Source of the DNA: Phoronis australis
Lineage: Eukaryota > Phoronida > Phoronidae
Assembly: GCA_002633005.1 (NCBI GenBank)
Contig: NMRA01000597.1
Location: forward strand, 1-52,956
Direction: 5' to 3'
Length of the DNA: 52,956 bases
The position numbers were made by a program, and so were the translations under genes. The notes under the pieces are model-generated. The model made no database searches. It was not told the origin of the DNA and saw nothing but the letters and a program-made list of their open reading frames with translations. This document shows positions 42,873 through 52,956 of this stretch, piece by piece (positions within the stretch are counted from its first letter, which is position 1; every line of letters starts with the position of its first letter).

Positions 42873-45381
42873 AAGGGAGTACTTGACTACTGCGCCATCT
42901 ATACATCGACGGAAAAGCTTTTAAAAATACCCGTGGCTGCGTGTGGGAAGTTACGATTGCGTGCGCTGAAGTCTATATTTTCGTAGTACAATTACACCAC
43001 TGTTTAAGGTTGCAAAATGAGTTTTTTGATATCATTCTATAGAAAAAGCTTTATTCTCTCTGATGAAATCATCTGTTTCCTTTTAAACGAAACTTAAAGC
43101 CTGAAATTAGTCCGGGGAAGGAGGCCAAAAACGGCGGTTTAGCTAGTTGTCCCTTCCTGGTTATCTCTTCCTGGTACAAGTCATGACTGGAGATCAGTCG
43201 TTTTGGCAAAAGGTGTCCGGCTTCGCAGCCGGTGTACTCTGAACATGTGAAGTGCTTGTTGGGTTTGGAAAGGGTCAGCGTGAACTTGACAGTTCACTGC
43301 CTATAGCTCGAGACCCTGCGTGGCGAAGGAAACCGTGGCCGTCCGTCCGTCGGCCGGTGTAGCCAACGTCTACAGTGTAGTCTCGTGCAACCAGAGACAG
43401 AACTGCCAGTTTTCCCATGCCCACTAAAAATCCCTTCTTGACGTAGCAACTTTGAGATCGCTCTTTCATGACAGTAACTAAACAAATTTGGGACAGCGAA
43501 CCGGTTTTAACCAGCAAGGCATAATGATTTGCTGTGTCCGTTGTATGGAACATGCAGATTCATTGTTTGAACCATGAATGCATTTATTGACTATGAACGA
43601 GTTGTATTTATCACGAAAACAAAAGAAAACGGTAAAAACCCGTGACGGGGAAATTACATTATGAGGTATGTGATCATAAAAAAGCAGTGCAGGTGGTCTG
43701 ATGTCATTTGCGGTGCATCAGACGTGCGCAGGCCTCATGGTTGGGCCCATTGCACAAAACACCTGGCCCAGATCACCTGTGATCATAGGACGTGACACAT
43801 AAGCTATTGAAAGTGGTTCTTCGAATAATTGCCACGAAAATGAAACCACCAAGTGGACTAAGTGAAAAGTCACATCTATAATCAAACAACAACCCAGTAA
43901 CGTAACCTTGCATTACCAAGAACAAGTTCTCATTTTCTAAAAAATTCGATTGATTCCTGCGATGTACAAAGAAATATGACGGAGTCAGTTGTGGTGTTGC
44001 TGCGACAATGATACCTTACCACTAAAACGCGGATGTTAAAATAAGTGCTTGTCACAGCCAGAATGGGCCATTGTCGCAAATGCTAACTTAAAATTATAGA
44101 AAAATTCAAACACTTACCAGTTCATAAAGATAAAAGAACACTTCTGATATGTAGCGCAGGCGGGTCTGGTACTTATAAGAGGGTAAGGGAAAAACCATAA
44201 AAGACAATAGACTATTCACCCCTCAGGACAAAGGCGGCGATCGATCTGTTCTTAACAGACTTCAGAACGGTGCAACACCTTAGTGCGGGGAGATGGATAA
44301 CTTTGTTGCGTCAGCAGTGCATGCAGTACGCCTGCATTTTTCTCACTTTCTAAGTTCAGTTTTCATGAGTTTACATGCAGGCGGGCAATATAAGTCAGTA
44401 TGTCGAACATATTTTTGCCTTCGATGAGACCGAGCATCAGTATCGAGGCTGTTTTCGAAGCCTCAACTCTGATTTTAAATACAGCCATGTGTTGGGCGTG
44501 TGTAAGCAATTACTAATACTGCATAATAGCAAAGTAAAAAGTATGTTCATGGAATTTCGCTTGATCGCCAAAACAGAGCTGTACACCGTTGTCGTCTGGA
44601 ATACGGACTAAACGGGAGTTAGTTGCAATGTTTCTTCTATTCTGTCGAAAACACATCGAAAGCGCTACACAGAAACCTGATGCTCAGTCACATATTTTTG
44701 ACCCGTTCACTTGTACTGAAAAGTGAAGCCAGGTTCCGAAAAATGGTGGCAAAAACGCAAAATTGACAGTTTTAAGCTCCAAACCACCACTTCAATGCTA
44801 GACATAAAGCTAACACCAGATTCTGAAAAAAAATCTTGCAAACTGCAAAAAATTGGTCCATAAAACTAGATGTTTTGCAAAGCTGGCTTGTTTGAGGGCT
44901 ACCTGAAATTACAACAGATTTCTCAGTCGCTACTCAGAAATGCAACAATGCTGGGGGTCACAACTTTAAAGAAAAGCGTACCTACAGTTGAGCTAGAGGA
45001 CTTTTCTGATTCCCAACATGTTCACAAATAGAAGTAAACCGGATTCATTGAACCTTCCTAATGCCCACCTCCAAACAATTTTGGTCGACGCCAGCCTAAC
45101 TGTACAGTGCCACCAAAGCAGTCAAAATATTCTAGAGGCTTTCTGCTTTCACAAAATATATACTTTCATTAATTTGAAGGGACATTTTCAGGGAGAACAG
45201 TAATTTAACATAAATTAGCAGTGTCTCGGGTTCCAACACATTTTCCGACGATTAGAGAATTGTAATAATTAAAGATCACATAACACAACGGACTTTGATG
45301 TTTTATACCCTGATTAAACTTCACGAAATCTCTCCCAGCCCAACAACAATTCCCAAAACGCGTCTCAGCTCTTTTCTCATG

Positions 45382-45443
45382 GGCGGCGCAGCACTGAAGA
45401 AAGGGGGTTCTAGACCCCCCAGCCCCCATGTTGGCTTCCGTAT
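45382..45443 (+). repeat. Family B short repeat
   Basis: It opens 'gggcggcgcagcactgaaga' and has a 'ggggttctagaccccc' palindromic core, matching the family layout. Confidence 0.5.
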
Positions 45444-46429
45444 CCGCCAAACCACGTTTACATTGACCAGGTACAAGAATATCCAGCTCAGAAAAAGTTG
45501 GTTTACGATAAACGTTAATCACAATAGAATTGTCCTCTAATCGTGAAACCCAAACACATCAACAAAAGGAAGGTTAGCATTGGTGTAGTATTCAGAGGGT
45601 AATTTGATGTTGGAGTGAATACGATCTGTACAATAAGTGGGATAATCTTGAACCTACTCTGAGTTAAAACGCAGTGTGCAGAAATGCCCCCTGCAATAAG
45701 CGTGGCGTGTGCTCCGATGGCCGTTTAGTGGACAAGGAATTAAAAAAATTTGCCAATAGTTATCTCTCTATTATTTTCTTGATTCTTGTTCAGAATACTT
45801 TATCTAATTTGTACTCTCCTGTGAATAACAAGGCAGAGTATGACCAAAACAGACACACCACAGGCCAATCCAGTTACAGTCTCGAACGGCACTAAATACA
45901 CCGCCTTGCTAACAAAGTCGCGCAAGCCAATTAAGTCATCTGCGTTTTCGATACTATACGTCTGCGCTTTCAAGACTGACAAACTTTCCATCGAACTGTC
46001 CTTACTCGGATAATAGCAATGTACTGAGATACCGTAGAGTTGACGGATCTGACTGCAATGAATTGTATGTGGAGGTGCGGACTATACGCCGACTCCAACA
46101 CCAACGCATTGAAGAGCACAAGACCCACGAGATGCACCCACCGTGACATTTATTTTCTTAACATCCGAATATTATTTAGCGAAAATAGACCCCATACCCT
46201 GGGCATTAAAGAACATGCCCGTACCCAGCACGGGGGTACAGTGGGGCCGGTGGTTCAACGCTGATGGATGCACATCTCGACTGGGGCCGGCTTTCTTGCT
46301 CCAATTAAATACTATACTAACGTTGAGTGCGAAGTCGGCACACTGTCGAATAAAATTTAGTAAGCCGCATTGGAATTAGACAGTGCCAGACCACCATCTC
46401 TAGCTCAGTAGCGCCCCAACGGCCGCGCG

Positions 46430-46640
46430 CCGGCAGCTTTTCGGCGAATTATGCCTCACGCTGATCAAGCCATCAAAGTCATATTGCTATAGGTATCTTT
46501 TGCGCATAGAGACACCTCAGTAGGTCGTCGATGTCTTGACTTCCTTCTAACTCGAACAAACGACCAGTGCTTGTTCAGTTGCCCAAATCAGCAACTGGCC
46601 ATGTTTACACAGCGAACGCTCCTACTTACCCCGCCCACTA
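46430..46640 (+). repeat. Dispersed repeat related to 5540-5775
   Basis: Shared phrases in the same order are 'agcttttcggc', 'ttttgcg(t/c)atagag', 'gtcgatgtctt', 'cagttgcccaaat' and 'caactggccat'. This copy lacks the inverted second arm. Confidence 0.5.
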
Positions 46641-47440
46641 GTACATTCCTCTGACACTCTTGTGTTATTTTGACAATTTGGGCCTGTACTATAGTACTAA
46701 AGACCTCTGAGTCGGGTTCACAACATCTGAAAACTTATCATACAGTTACCTCAAGGATAAAAATTCACTGAGAATAAAGTTTAATCCAACTTCTGGTTAA
46801 TCAAATAAATTGCACAACTTATTACTTAACTGTGTAAAAACTTTTGTTGGCAATAATCAAATGGAAGCGCAAGACAAAATTTCTCATTTTTACAATTTTA
46901 GGTTCGAAAAACGTGTTTTCGAATTTTACTGACCAAACTGAAATTTGTAGTCTGAGTTTTGTGATTTAATTACAAATTCATAGTCACTTTTTGGATTGAT
47001 TGTCTCCCATACAATCGCTGAAATCAAGGGCAGTGTTGTTATCATTTATGCTTGAAATCTTGACTCAGCAGCTGAGTATTCCCCTGCTATACTGCGACGC
47101 CAGTGGCGGGTTCGATTCTATGCTAAGTGACTTTAGTCAAAAAACAGACCCCTGAATAGACTTGCTGTGCATGATTGCTGTTCATTTAAATGAAAATGCA
47201 CACATATTAATAAAAATGATTAAAAAAGATATTTTTAAATATGTTAAAAAACATATATTGCATATGAAGCACACATGCTGCCCCTTTGAGAAGAAACCAG
47301 GACTGTATTCCATAGACACAAGAAAGTTGTAGAAACGAAAGTGGTGAACTATTTGCGAGTCTTACATCTATTGAAGACAGCCTTGTATGTCCATGCACAA
47401 AAACTAGATATGCAGGACTTAACAAAATAAGGCAAACATT

Positions 47441-47629
47441 TTTAAGTCTGGTCAGCACGCCACCTGTGGCAACATAACATGACCTATTGAATATAAGTCT
47501 GAAGATTTCTGCCCCAACCGGGACTCGAACCCGGAATCTTCTGCACGTAAGCAGGAGTTCCCATTGGACCAAAATCTTTTCATGAGGTCACCTGACATGG
47601 CCACAGGTGGTGTGCAGACCAGACTTAGA
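47441..47629. mobile_element. Inverted-repeat element enclosing a tRNA-like sequence
   Basis: Left terminus 47441-47470 and right terminus 47600-47629 are inverted repeats identical at 27 of 30 positions ('ctaagtctggtc' and 'ccacctgtggc' are the best-kept parts). Weaker inverted similarity continues inward ('gacctattgaa' against 'gacctcatgaa'). The element is 189 bp with a tRNA-like core at 47511-47578. Confidence 0.7.
47511..47578 (-). pseudogene. tRNA-like sequence (decayed), with intact A and B boxes
   Basis: On the minus strand there is an A box TGGTCCAATGGG (47571-47560) and a perfect B box GGTTCGAGTCC (47531-47521). The T arm pairs completely (CCGGG/CCCGG). The anticodon arm CTGC-TTACGTG-GCAG style loop would give ACG, arginine, but one stem pair is broken. 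The acceptor stem does not pair at all (AAGATTT against TTGGGGC), so it is not a working tRNA. It is best read as a tRNA-derived Pol III core, arginine- or valine-like. Confidence 0.6.
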
Positions 47630-47937
47630 AATATTTGCGACACACGATTCCACACCAGTTTGAGATTTATATATTTATAATTCACTTTAACTAAATTACC
47701 TCTTATGACACCGGTTTATCACTTTATTTTGAAAAGTATTGACCATGCTTGCATTGTCTAAGACGACTGTTTTCAACATTTGTAGTAAACAATTCCTTTA
47801 GCGGCACCCATGTACCTTTTCAGCTACTGAAGTATTGTTTCACTTCTCAGTGACAGGTACATGAGAAACTGTGTGTCTATTAGAGTATAGCCTGCAAGGT
47901 CATTGCAATATCAAGTCATGCTTCCATTGACCATCCC

Positions 47938-48152
47938 ATGCGCGCACCCAGGTTGGGCTCGGGGGGCCCCCATTTGGCGAAATAGGCAAAAAGGTTCGCC
48001 CCTGAGAGTTAAAAAGTCTGACAAAATGGAACAAAAGTCCCTAAATAAGCGCAAATACGCAATTCGTAGTGGTACACCCGTTTTTTTTTGTTAGCAAAAA
48101 GTCCACAACGTCAGAAATTTGAGCCCCCCATGGTGAAGGCTGGGCTGGGTGC
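47938..48152 (+). mobile_element. MITE-like element, family A, copy
   Basis: It starts 'catgcgcgcacccaggttgg' and ends 'aaggctgggctgggtgc'. The interior 'ggcaaaaaggttcgcc' and 'aacaaaagtcc' match the other copies. Confidence 0.65.
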
Positions 48153-48239
48153 CTAATGACATCATGTAACAATCAAAGTGATCTTGTGAATGAAATGAAA
48201 AATCTATAACCCAACTCCATCAAAATAAGCCATCTCTGT

Positions 48240-48581
48240 CTATGCTGTCCACAACTTGATTAAAGTTCCCTCTAAATTCTCCAAATTTTCATCTATACAC
48301 GACTTGTAAGCTGCATCAGACCTAATTTGACACACAAAGACTTCTGTCCTTCCCTTGGTTGCCGTGACAATATCTACAGCAGTGTCTACTTTCAGTGCGA
48401 TTCCTCCAGTAACATCGTGCTGATTACAACTAGACGATATGTTACAACTAACAGAGCCCTCTGGTGTGACTTGAATCTTGGGTATCAGTTTGGACTCGGA
48501 GTGACCCGGAGGGTGGGTCAAAACACCAGCAACATCGGTCAGAAAGACGACACGAGATACAGTCACTTTCTCGCACAGAAC
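48240..48581 (-). CDS. Isopentenyl phosphate kinase, C-terminal exon
   Basis: Acceptor 'ttgtccttacag' precedes 48581. 113 codons end with TAG at 48240. The sequence SRVVFLTDVAGVLTHPP, LIPKIQVTPEGS, then HDVTGGIALKVDTA, is the amino-acid-kinase fold signature as it appears in isopentenyl phosphate kinases: FLTDVxGV, and DxTGGMxxK in which GG-x-x-x-K contacts ATP. IPK converts isopentenyl phosphate plus ATP to isopentenyl diphosphate in the alternative mevalonate branch. The C-terminal NLEGTLIKL fits the usual ending. The methionine near 48593 is intronic and not the start. Confidence 0.8.
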   Translation of the reverse strand, partial: VLCEKVTVSRVVFLTDVAGVLTHPPGHSESKLIPKIQVTPEGSVSCNISSSCNQHDVTGGIALKVDTAVDIVTATKGRTEVFVCQIRSDAAYKSCIDENLENLEGTLIKLWTA

Positions 48582-49687
48582 CTGTAAGGACAAGACTCTG
48601 ATCAGTTGAGGTGTAAAAGATAACTAAACATTTTTACACCTGTGCCTTCTGTGAAAAAGCAAGTTTTGACATAGGTCACTTAATGTTACAAAATAGGTCT
48701 GACCTAGATCGTTTCTCCCTCAGCTTAGAACCGATTTCTGGCTCTGCTGGAAGAAATGACAGATATTTATTTCTTCACACGTGGCTCATAAAATTTCTGT
48801 TCATGTTGTGAACTCAAATTTTATGAGGATAGCTATCAGATCTTTAAAAGGCCAGAAATCACCTCCAGTTTGTCTAACAGAAATTTTGAGACCACTTTTG
48901 TAGTAGTAAATAGCCTAAATCATAAGTTCTTTTTAACACAAAGTTTGACTTTAATAGCGTTTTAATACACATTAATTTTATGAATTACATAATCAAAAAT
49001 ATCACAAAAGTTGAGTATCTTGATTCTGTTTCTTTCAGGCCAAGGACCATAAGAAAACTGATTAAAAATGACAGAGCCTGATGTCATGTAATCTTTAGTT
49101 CAGCTTCTGACAATAGGTGGTGCTGGAGGTGGTTTGGTTGTGCAGACTGTTTGCTCATCAAGTTTTACAGTGAACTGCTCTGCAATTTTCCGTCAACATA
49201 TCTCCCACCGGCTCTGGTCAATGATGTTGTGGTTTTGTCAGGACTGTGAACTCTCATCTGTCGTTCACAAGTTCTGAACTACGAAGCAACATTTGGTTTC
49301 TTCAGGACTGTGCAAACTGGACACTGAGGTCTTACCCTCCGGCTTGTAATGTTGTTTTTGTTGTTTAGTTGAAACTATACTAACTTTCTTTCTTATCTCA
49401 AAACCCTTATATTGGTTCTACAGCACTGTGGTGCATGTAACGAGGTTAAAGGGCGATTTATATCGTAAGCCGACATGTCAGGCAAGTACGATCCGACTCA
49501 TACGGGAGTCCCCACAAGAGAACACCTCACAGGTATTCCTATCCATACACATAATCCATGCAGGGCTCCATTAAGCAAGACTGGATAGTGGTCAAGCGTG
49601 CAGGATATTTACAAAACGGTACCTTCACTGAGTATAGAGTTCCCAATAAACACGGATGGACAGGGGTCAACTGTGCAAGCTACTTAC
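48582..49687. other. IPK intron, nothing recognised
   Basis: AT-rich, with no repeat or frame of note. Confidence 0.5.
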
Positions 49688-49849
49688 TTTAATAAGAGTA
49701 TCTCCACTCAAAATAGACCATCCTTTAGCTGTGTCAATGACAGCGTCCCCGTGGACAACAGGTACAAACCCAGCTGCCACGAGATGGCGCAGCCCGGCAA
49801 CATTATCTTGAATCACGACACCATTGTTTGTTACCCAGCTACCACATGC
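49688..49849 (-). CDS. Isopentenyl phosphate kinase, central exon
   Basis: Acceptor 'ctaccttttag' and donor AAA|GTAAGT bound 54 codons, phase 0 at both ends. LVAAGFVPVVHGDAVIDTAK followed by GWSILSGDTLIK is the conserved core of the IPK family (GxxPVxHGDxxxD ... ILSGD). The join to the exon at 48581 preserves the residue spacing between ILSGD and FLTDV seen in plant IPKs. Confidence 0.82.
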
Positions 49850-51818
49850 CTAAAAGGTAGAAGCACACACTGTCTATAAGAAAGTTCCAGCAAAGTTATG
49901 CGAAATAAGCTTTCAAAGGTACTGGAGTACCCAGTGAGGTTATGCAGGACTCTAGAAAAATGTCCAAGATTGACTAACTGTGTAAAATCACTTGTCAGGA
50001 ATGACTGACCAGATTCATAAGTAACTTTCAGATTGCTTCATGCACTGTTCAAAAAACCGAGCTAGGATGTGCTTTTAAAATAGTCCACTTCGCATAGGCT
50101 ATCAAAAATATGACTATAATGATTTTCATGAAAAAATCCAAGGTTGTATAAAACGAAAGTGAAACGATAATTTAGAAAACTGCAACGTCACAGGTTGCAG
50201 TGACACACTTACCCAGGCCACAACGACCATAAAAACAGGTTGCCGTGACACATGCAAACAAGTCACGGAATACACTGGAGTTACGCCATGTCAAGCCAAA
50301 AAGCACATTTAGTTCTGATTTGTAACCTGGCTCATTTTGAGACATGCCCTCAATGACTAAGAAAAAAAATCCAAACATTACCAACTGCAGCCATGGTGTC
50401 ATCTGTTTTGAAAAGCTCTACAAAGGCACGGAAGCAAGATTTACAATTTGGTGGTTTACCAAGCCAGGGTTTGACAAAAGTAGGTGATTGCTTATGAGTG
50501 GAAAAAGCAAAATTGGCCTCATTCATATCAGATGTTCAGCAGTAAAGTTACCCTTGTCATCCATCACTTTTGGAATTATTATACATACCCAAAGGATTTG
50601 CTGCAACCGTAAGGCTAGTTGCCGACAAAAGTTAAATCGGTCCTCTCTAACCAACAAATTTATTTGAGTAGCCAAGTACACAATTTGAAATAGGAGAAAA
50701 TACAGTCACGTTCAAAAATAAACACCAAAATTCAAAAACTGACATGCCATACAAACGTTGGCAAAATTGTTGAGGATGCAAACTTGACAAATCTACGCCT
50801 GAACTCCCTCCATATGTTCGCGCTGTTCAAACTTACCCAGCTTGAACGATTGAAAAATTTTCTGTCTCAAAACTTCCGCCAGCACACAGCAAAGCAAGCC
50901 CAGGTTGAAAGACCCACTGGTACGCGAGAATGGTGCAGTGCAAATTTCACAAGAAAAAAATCTTGCGTCTGATGTTAGTAAAATATTCAATAACTAGTTT
51001 CGCATGAAATAAAAACCCTCGAAGTGCTTCAGCTTGGCGTGTAATTCCGTGTATTGGGCAATTCCATTTCATTTCTTTATTGCCACTGAAAATGTGCTAT
51101 ATAGGGAAAAATAGTTTAGTCACAAAATGTCACATGACCCCGATGTTTGCTTGTATGGCACTGCATACGTGCCATTTATGAAAAAATAGGTCAGACACAA
51201 AATTTCAGTTCGGCTTGAGATGTGAAAAAAAGGCCACGATTTGACTCTTAAAAATGTGAGAAAGGAATGGTTTTATAAATAATAAATTTGTTGCGTTGCA
51301 TGAGAGGCTGTACAGGTTGGACTTTAGATCCTGTAAGTGTCAACACAACAACCTGGTCATTGTTAGATGCACTGCAGAGGACACTAACAAGATGATGTCC
51401 CCTGTGACCACTGGCACTGGCGACGACCAACAGAGTGAAGTGATAGAAACAGGGAGTGGAAAAATTACAATACAAGCTCAAAATTCGATCACCCCTATGA
51501 GCGCTGACCACGATTCTAACCTACGAGCCCAAATTCGGAAATACGAGACCAAGTCATGCCAGCACTTATATCTTCCAGAGGACATTTTTGCCTCTGTTGA
51601 GCTCTGCAGGATGAGAAAAAACAAAAACCAAATCTCGCACCACTTTCCTTCATCTTAAGTCAGTGGATTTTCATTCATAAAAATGAGCAACTAAAGACAC
51701 TATCACACCATCAACTCAATTGCAAATAAAACCAAAGACCAGAAATATGCTTTTTGGCCTGATTCTAATTAAAGAAAGAACTCTGGTTGCCAAAGGAGGT
51801 TTGTCATGGATTACTCAC
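49850..51818. other. IPK intron, no exon recognised
   Basis: Minus-strand frames near 50172-50402 and plus-strand frames near 51296-51658 are open but carry no family pattern. The exons on either side join in phase 0 without them. Confidence 0.45.
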
Positions 51819-51878
51819 AGCCTGAGACACAGCAGGGACGGATGCCTCCAATAACGCGTCGACTATCATCTTGTTTAA
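51819..51878 (-). CDS. Isopentenyl phosphate kinase, 60 nt exon
   Basis: Acceptor 'ttttattatttcag' and donor GCT|GTGAGT bound 20 codons: LNKMIVDALLEASVPAVSQA. This matches the IPK helix that precedes the substrate-site SP motif (LNxxVxxALxxAGxPAV), although the usual SP is QA here. It is phase 0 at both ends. The N-terminal exons with the glycine-rich HGxGSFGH segment are not seen and probably lie beyond the right edge. The recognised part covers about 187 of an expected 260-270 residues. Confidence 0.72.
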
Positions 51879-52632
51879 CTGAAATAATAAAACATTTCAT
51901 ACATCAAGTTTCCCTCACCCTGCACCTGCACATCGGGGTTCACATCCAACGTATTTAATGATAATTCACTGATTTTGCACAAAAACAATTGCAAAAGTGT
52001 CCATTTCTCAAATTTTCATTGGATGGTCACCTTTTTGGAAAAAAAAAACGGAAACTTTAGCAGGAAATGCTGTTTCAAGACATCTACACACTGTCAACCA
52101 CGCTTGTAATGGGCATATGTTCTTAATCTTTACTTTTGTAGAGAAATTTGACAGAACAGAATTTCACTTCCTGTCACATTGTGTGCTAAACGCGTGAAAA
52201 ATAACAGTAAAGTAAAAGTAATGATGACAGGATTACGTATTTGAGATCAGGGAGGATCTGGATCGCATTATTTAGTTTCAGATTTATTTTCTAGGTTTCT
52301 TTTTTCAAACTGTTACTATAGAAAGGCAAGGTCACGTCATCCTGGGAATCTGGTTCCTAGGTCCAGTTAAGAGCAGGTTGGTAAGAAGACAAAAATCAAA
52401 CTCTGTCGGATTTTTTACATCCAGAAAATACATAATTTTACCGACTTAAAACCTAGTTTACTACTGTAGATATTGGTTAAACCATAGACTATAGTACATG
52501 GACCGCCAACTCCGTTTACTTTCAATGGACGAAATCTGTGGTCTTACGCACAAGCCTTTACGTCATTATTCACTGGCGACACCTGGCTCAATTATCTGGT
52601 GTAATTTCCGGCAAGTACGTCGTCTGCTAATC
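51879..52632. other. Intergenic or IPK intron, nothing recognised
   Basis: AT-rich sequence. 'accatagactatag' near 52490 and GC-balanced sequence after 52500 may be the 5' leader of the THAP-like exon. Confidence 0.4.
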
Positions 52633-52701
52633 ATGGTCGGTTGCTGTGTGACCGGTTGTTCGGCTACGCAGGCGAAATGCAGAGGCGTTAGCTTCCATAG
52701 T
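52633..52701 (+). CDS. THAP-like first exon (partial)
   Basis: From ATG at 52633 the plus strand reads MVGCCVTGCSATQAKCRGVS then FHS. This is the start of a THAP zinc finger (M-V-x-C-C-V-x-G-C-x-x-x-x-x-K-x-x-G-V-S-F-H). The expected continuation (FP ... W ... CxxH) is absent after 'ttccatag', where a GT allows an intron. The rest of the gene would lie outside the window. It could also be a fragment of a P-element-like transposase. Confidence 0.5.
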
Positions 52702-52808
52702 GGACATAATCTATGGTTAAACACACACACAGTTGTTGACAAGGTCCAAAATGACCTAAAGGCAATGCTAGTACTAATATGTTTGGTTCTACATAGTGAT
52801 CTGCCACC

Positions 52809-52956
52809 ATGAACAACAGTACCATGAACAACAGTACCGGGAACAACAGCACCGTGAATAACAGTAACGTGAACAACAGTACCATGAACAACTGTTACAA
52901 TACCGTGAACAACAGTACCATGAACAACTGTTACAATACCGTGAACAACAACCCCG
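52809..52956 (+). repeat. Minisatellite, 15 and 21 bp units, with open reading frame
   Basis: The units 'gaacaacagtaccat' (15 bp) and a 21 bp form containing 'aactgttacaatacc' alternate to the window edge. From an ATG with a strong Kozak context ('gccaccATGa') the frame stays open for 49 codons. It encodes repeats of N-N-S-T-M/V/G and N-N-C-Y-N-T-V, that is, back-to-back N-glycosylation sequons. Whether it is translated is unknown. Confidence 0.75.

Larger units (their letters stand above)
38439..47440. other. Large stretch without a recognised gene (should contain the receptor 5' exon or exons)
   Basis: No long protein-like frame is convincing. Structured items are family A and B repeats, a 52 bp tandem repeat, octamer motifs near 42.85 kb and a repeat at 46430-46640 related to 5540-5775. 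A plus frame at 44375-44611 and minus frames at 41782-42051 and 43275-43553 are open but match no family. Confidence 0.45.

Noticed and set aside
44375-44611. Plus-strand frame after 'tacatgcag' with some protein-like composition
   Set aside because: No clear donor, no recognised domain and no partner exon. It could be a real exon but cannot be supported.
47207-47685. Minus-strand frames of 77 and 121 codons around 47.2-47.7 kb
   Set aside because: They pass through the tRNA-like core and the inverted-repeat termini and show no protein pattern.

Overview
This is intron-rich animal DNA. It has GT-AG exons separated by long introns, many short inverted-repeat elements and a run of Ns. The coding content suggests a marine invertebrate, most likely a deuterostome of the hemichordate, cephalochordate or echinoderm kind: a TNF-receptor-like ectodomain joined to a UNC5-like ZU5-UPA-Death tail, an isopentenyl phosphate kinase, and THAP sequences. 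No marker fixes the species.

The main object is one minus-strand gene from about 38.4 kb down to 6.36 kb. Thirteen exons join with consistent splice phases and give 2901 nt, exactly 967 codons including the stop. The model reads: cysteine-rich TNFR repeats (two exons), a transmembrane exon, an acidic and serine-rich juxtamembrane stretch over several small exons, a ZU5 domain, a UPA domain, and a Death domain split over the last two exons. An AATAAA overlaps the stop codon. The first exon, with the expected signal peptide, was not found. I know of no standard receptor class that has a TNFR ectodomain on a UNC5-type ZU5-UPA-Death tail, so this is my candidate for an undescribed signalling system.

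Layout from left to right. 1-186: a short inverted-repeat element. 322-710: last exon of a plus-strand kinase-like gene. 2.07-3.29 kb: a THAP gene relic on the minus strand, cut by a 0.74 kb inverted-repeat element. 6.36-38.44 kb: the receptor gene. Its 10.2 kb intron 11 holds three head-to-tail copies and one inverted copy of a tandem-repeat element resembling Helentron-associated (HINE/DINE-like) elements, plus two plausible plus-strand exons. Its 10.1 kb intron 2 holds unrecognised plus-strand exons, a decayed cysteine-domain pseudogene and an 822 bp assembly gap. 38.4-47.4 kb: no gene recognised, only repeats. 47.44-47.63 kb: an inverted-repeat element enclosing a decayed tRNA-like sequence. 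48.24-51.88 kb: three 3' exons of an isopentenyl phosphate kinase gene on the minus strand. 52.6-52.96 kb: a plus-strand THAP-like first exon and a coding-capable minisatellite that runs off the window.

The genes do not form a pathway. The receptor would be a cell-surface death or guidance-type receptor, the kinase-like fragment a signalling protein, and IPK a metabolic enzyme. THAP sequences and the many small repeats point to a heavy DNA-transposon load. All exon joins are read by eye from splice consensus, phase and protein pattern, with no transcript evidence.
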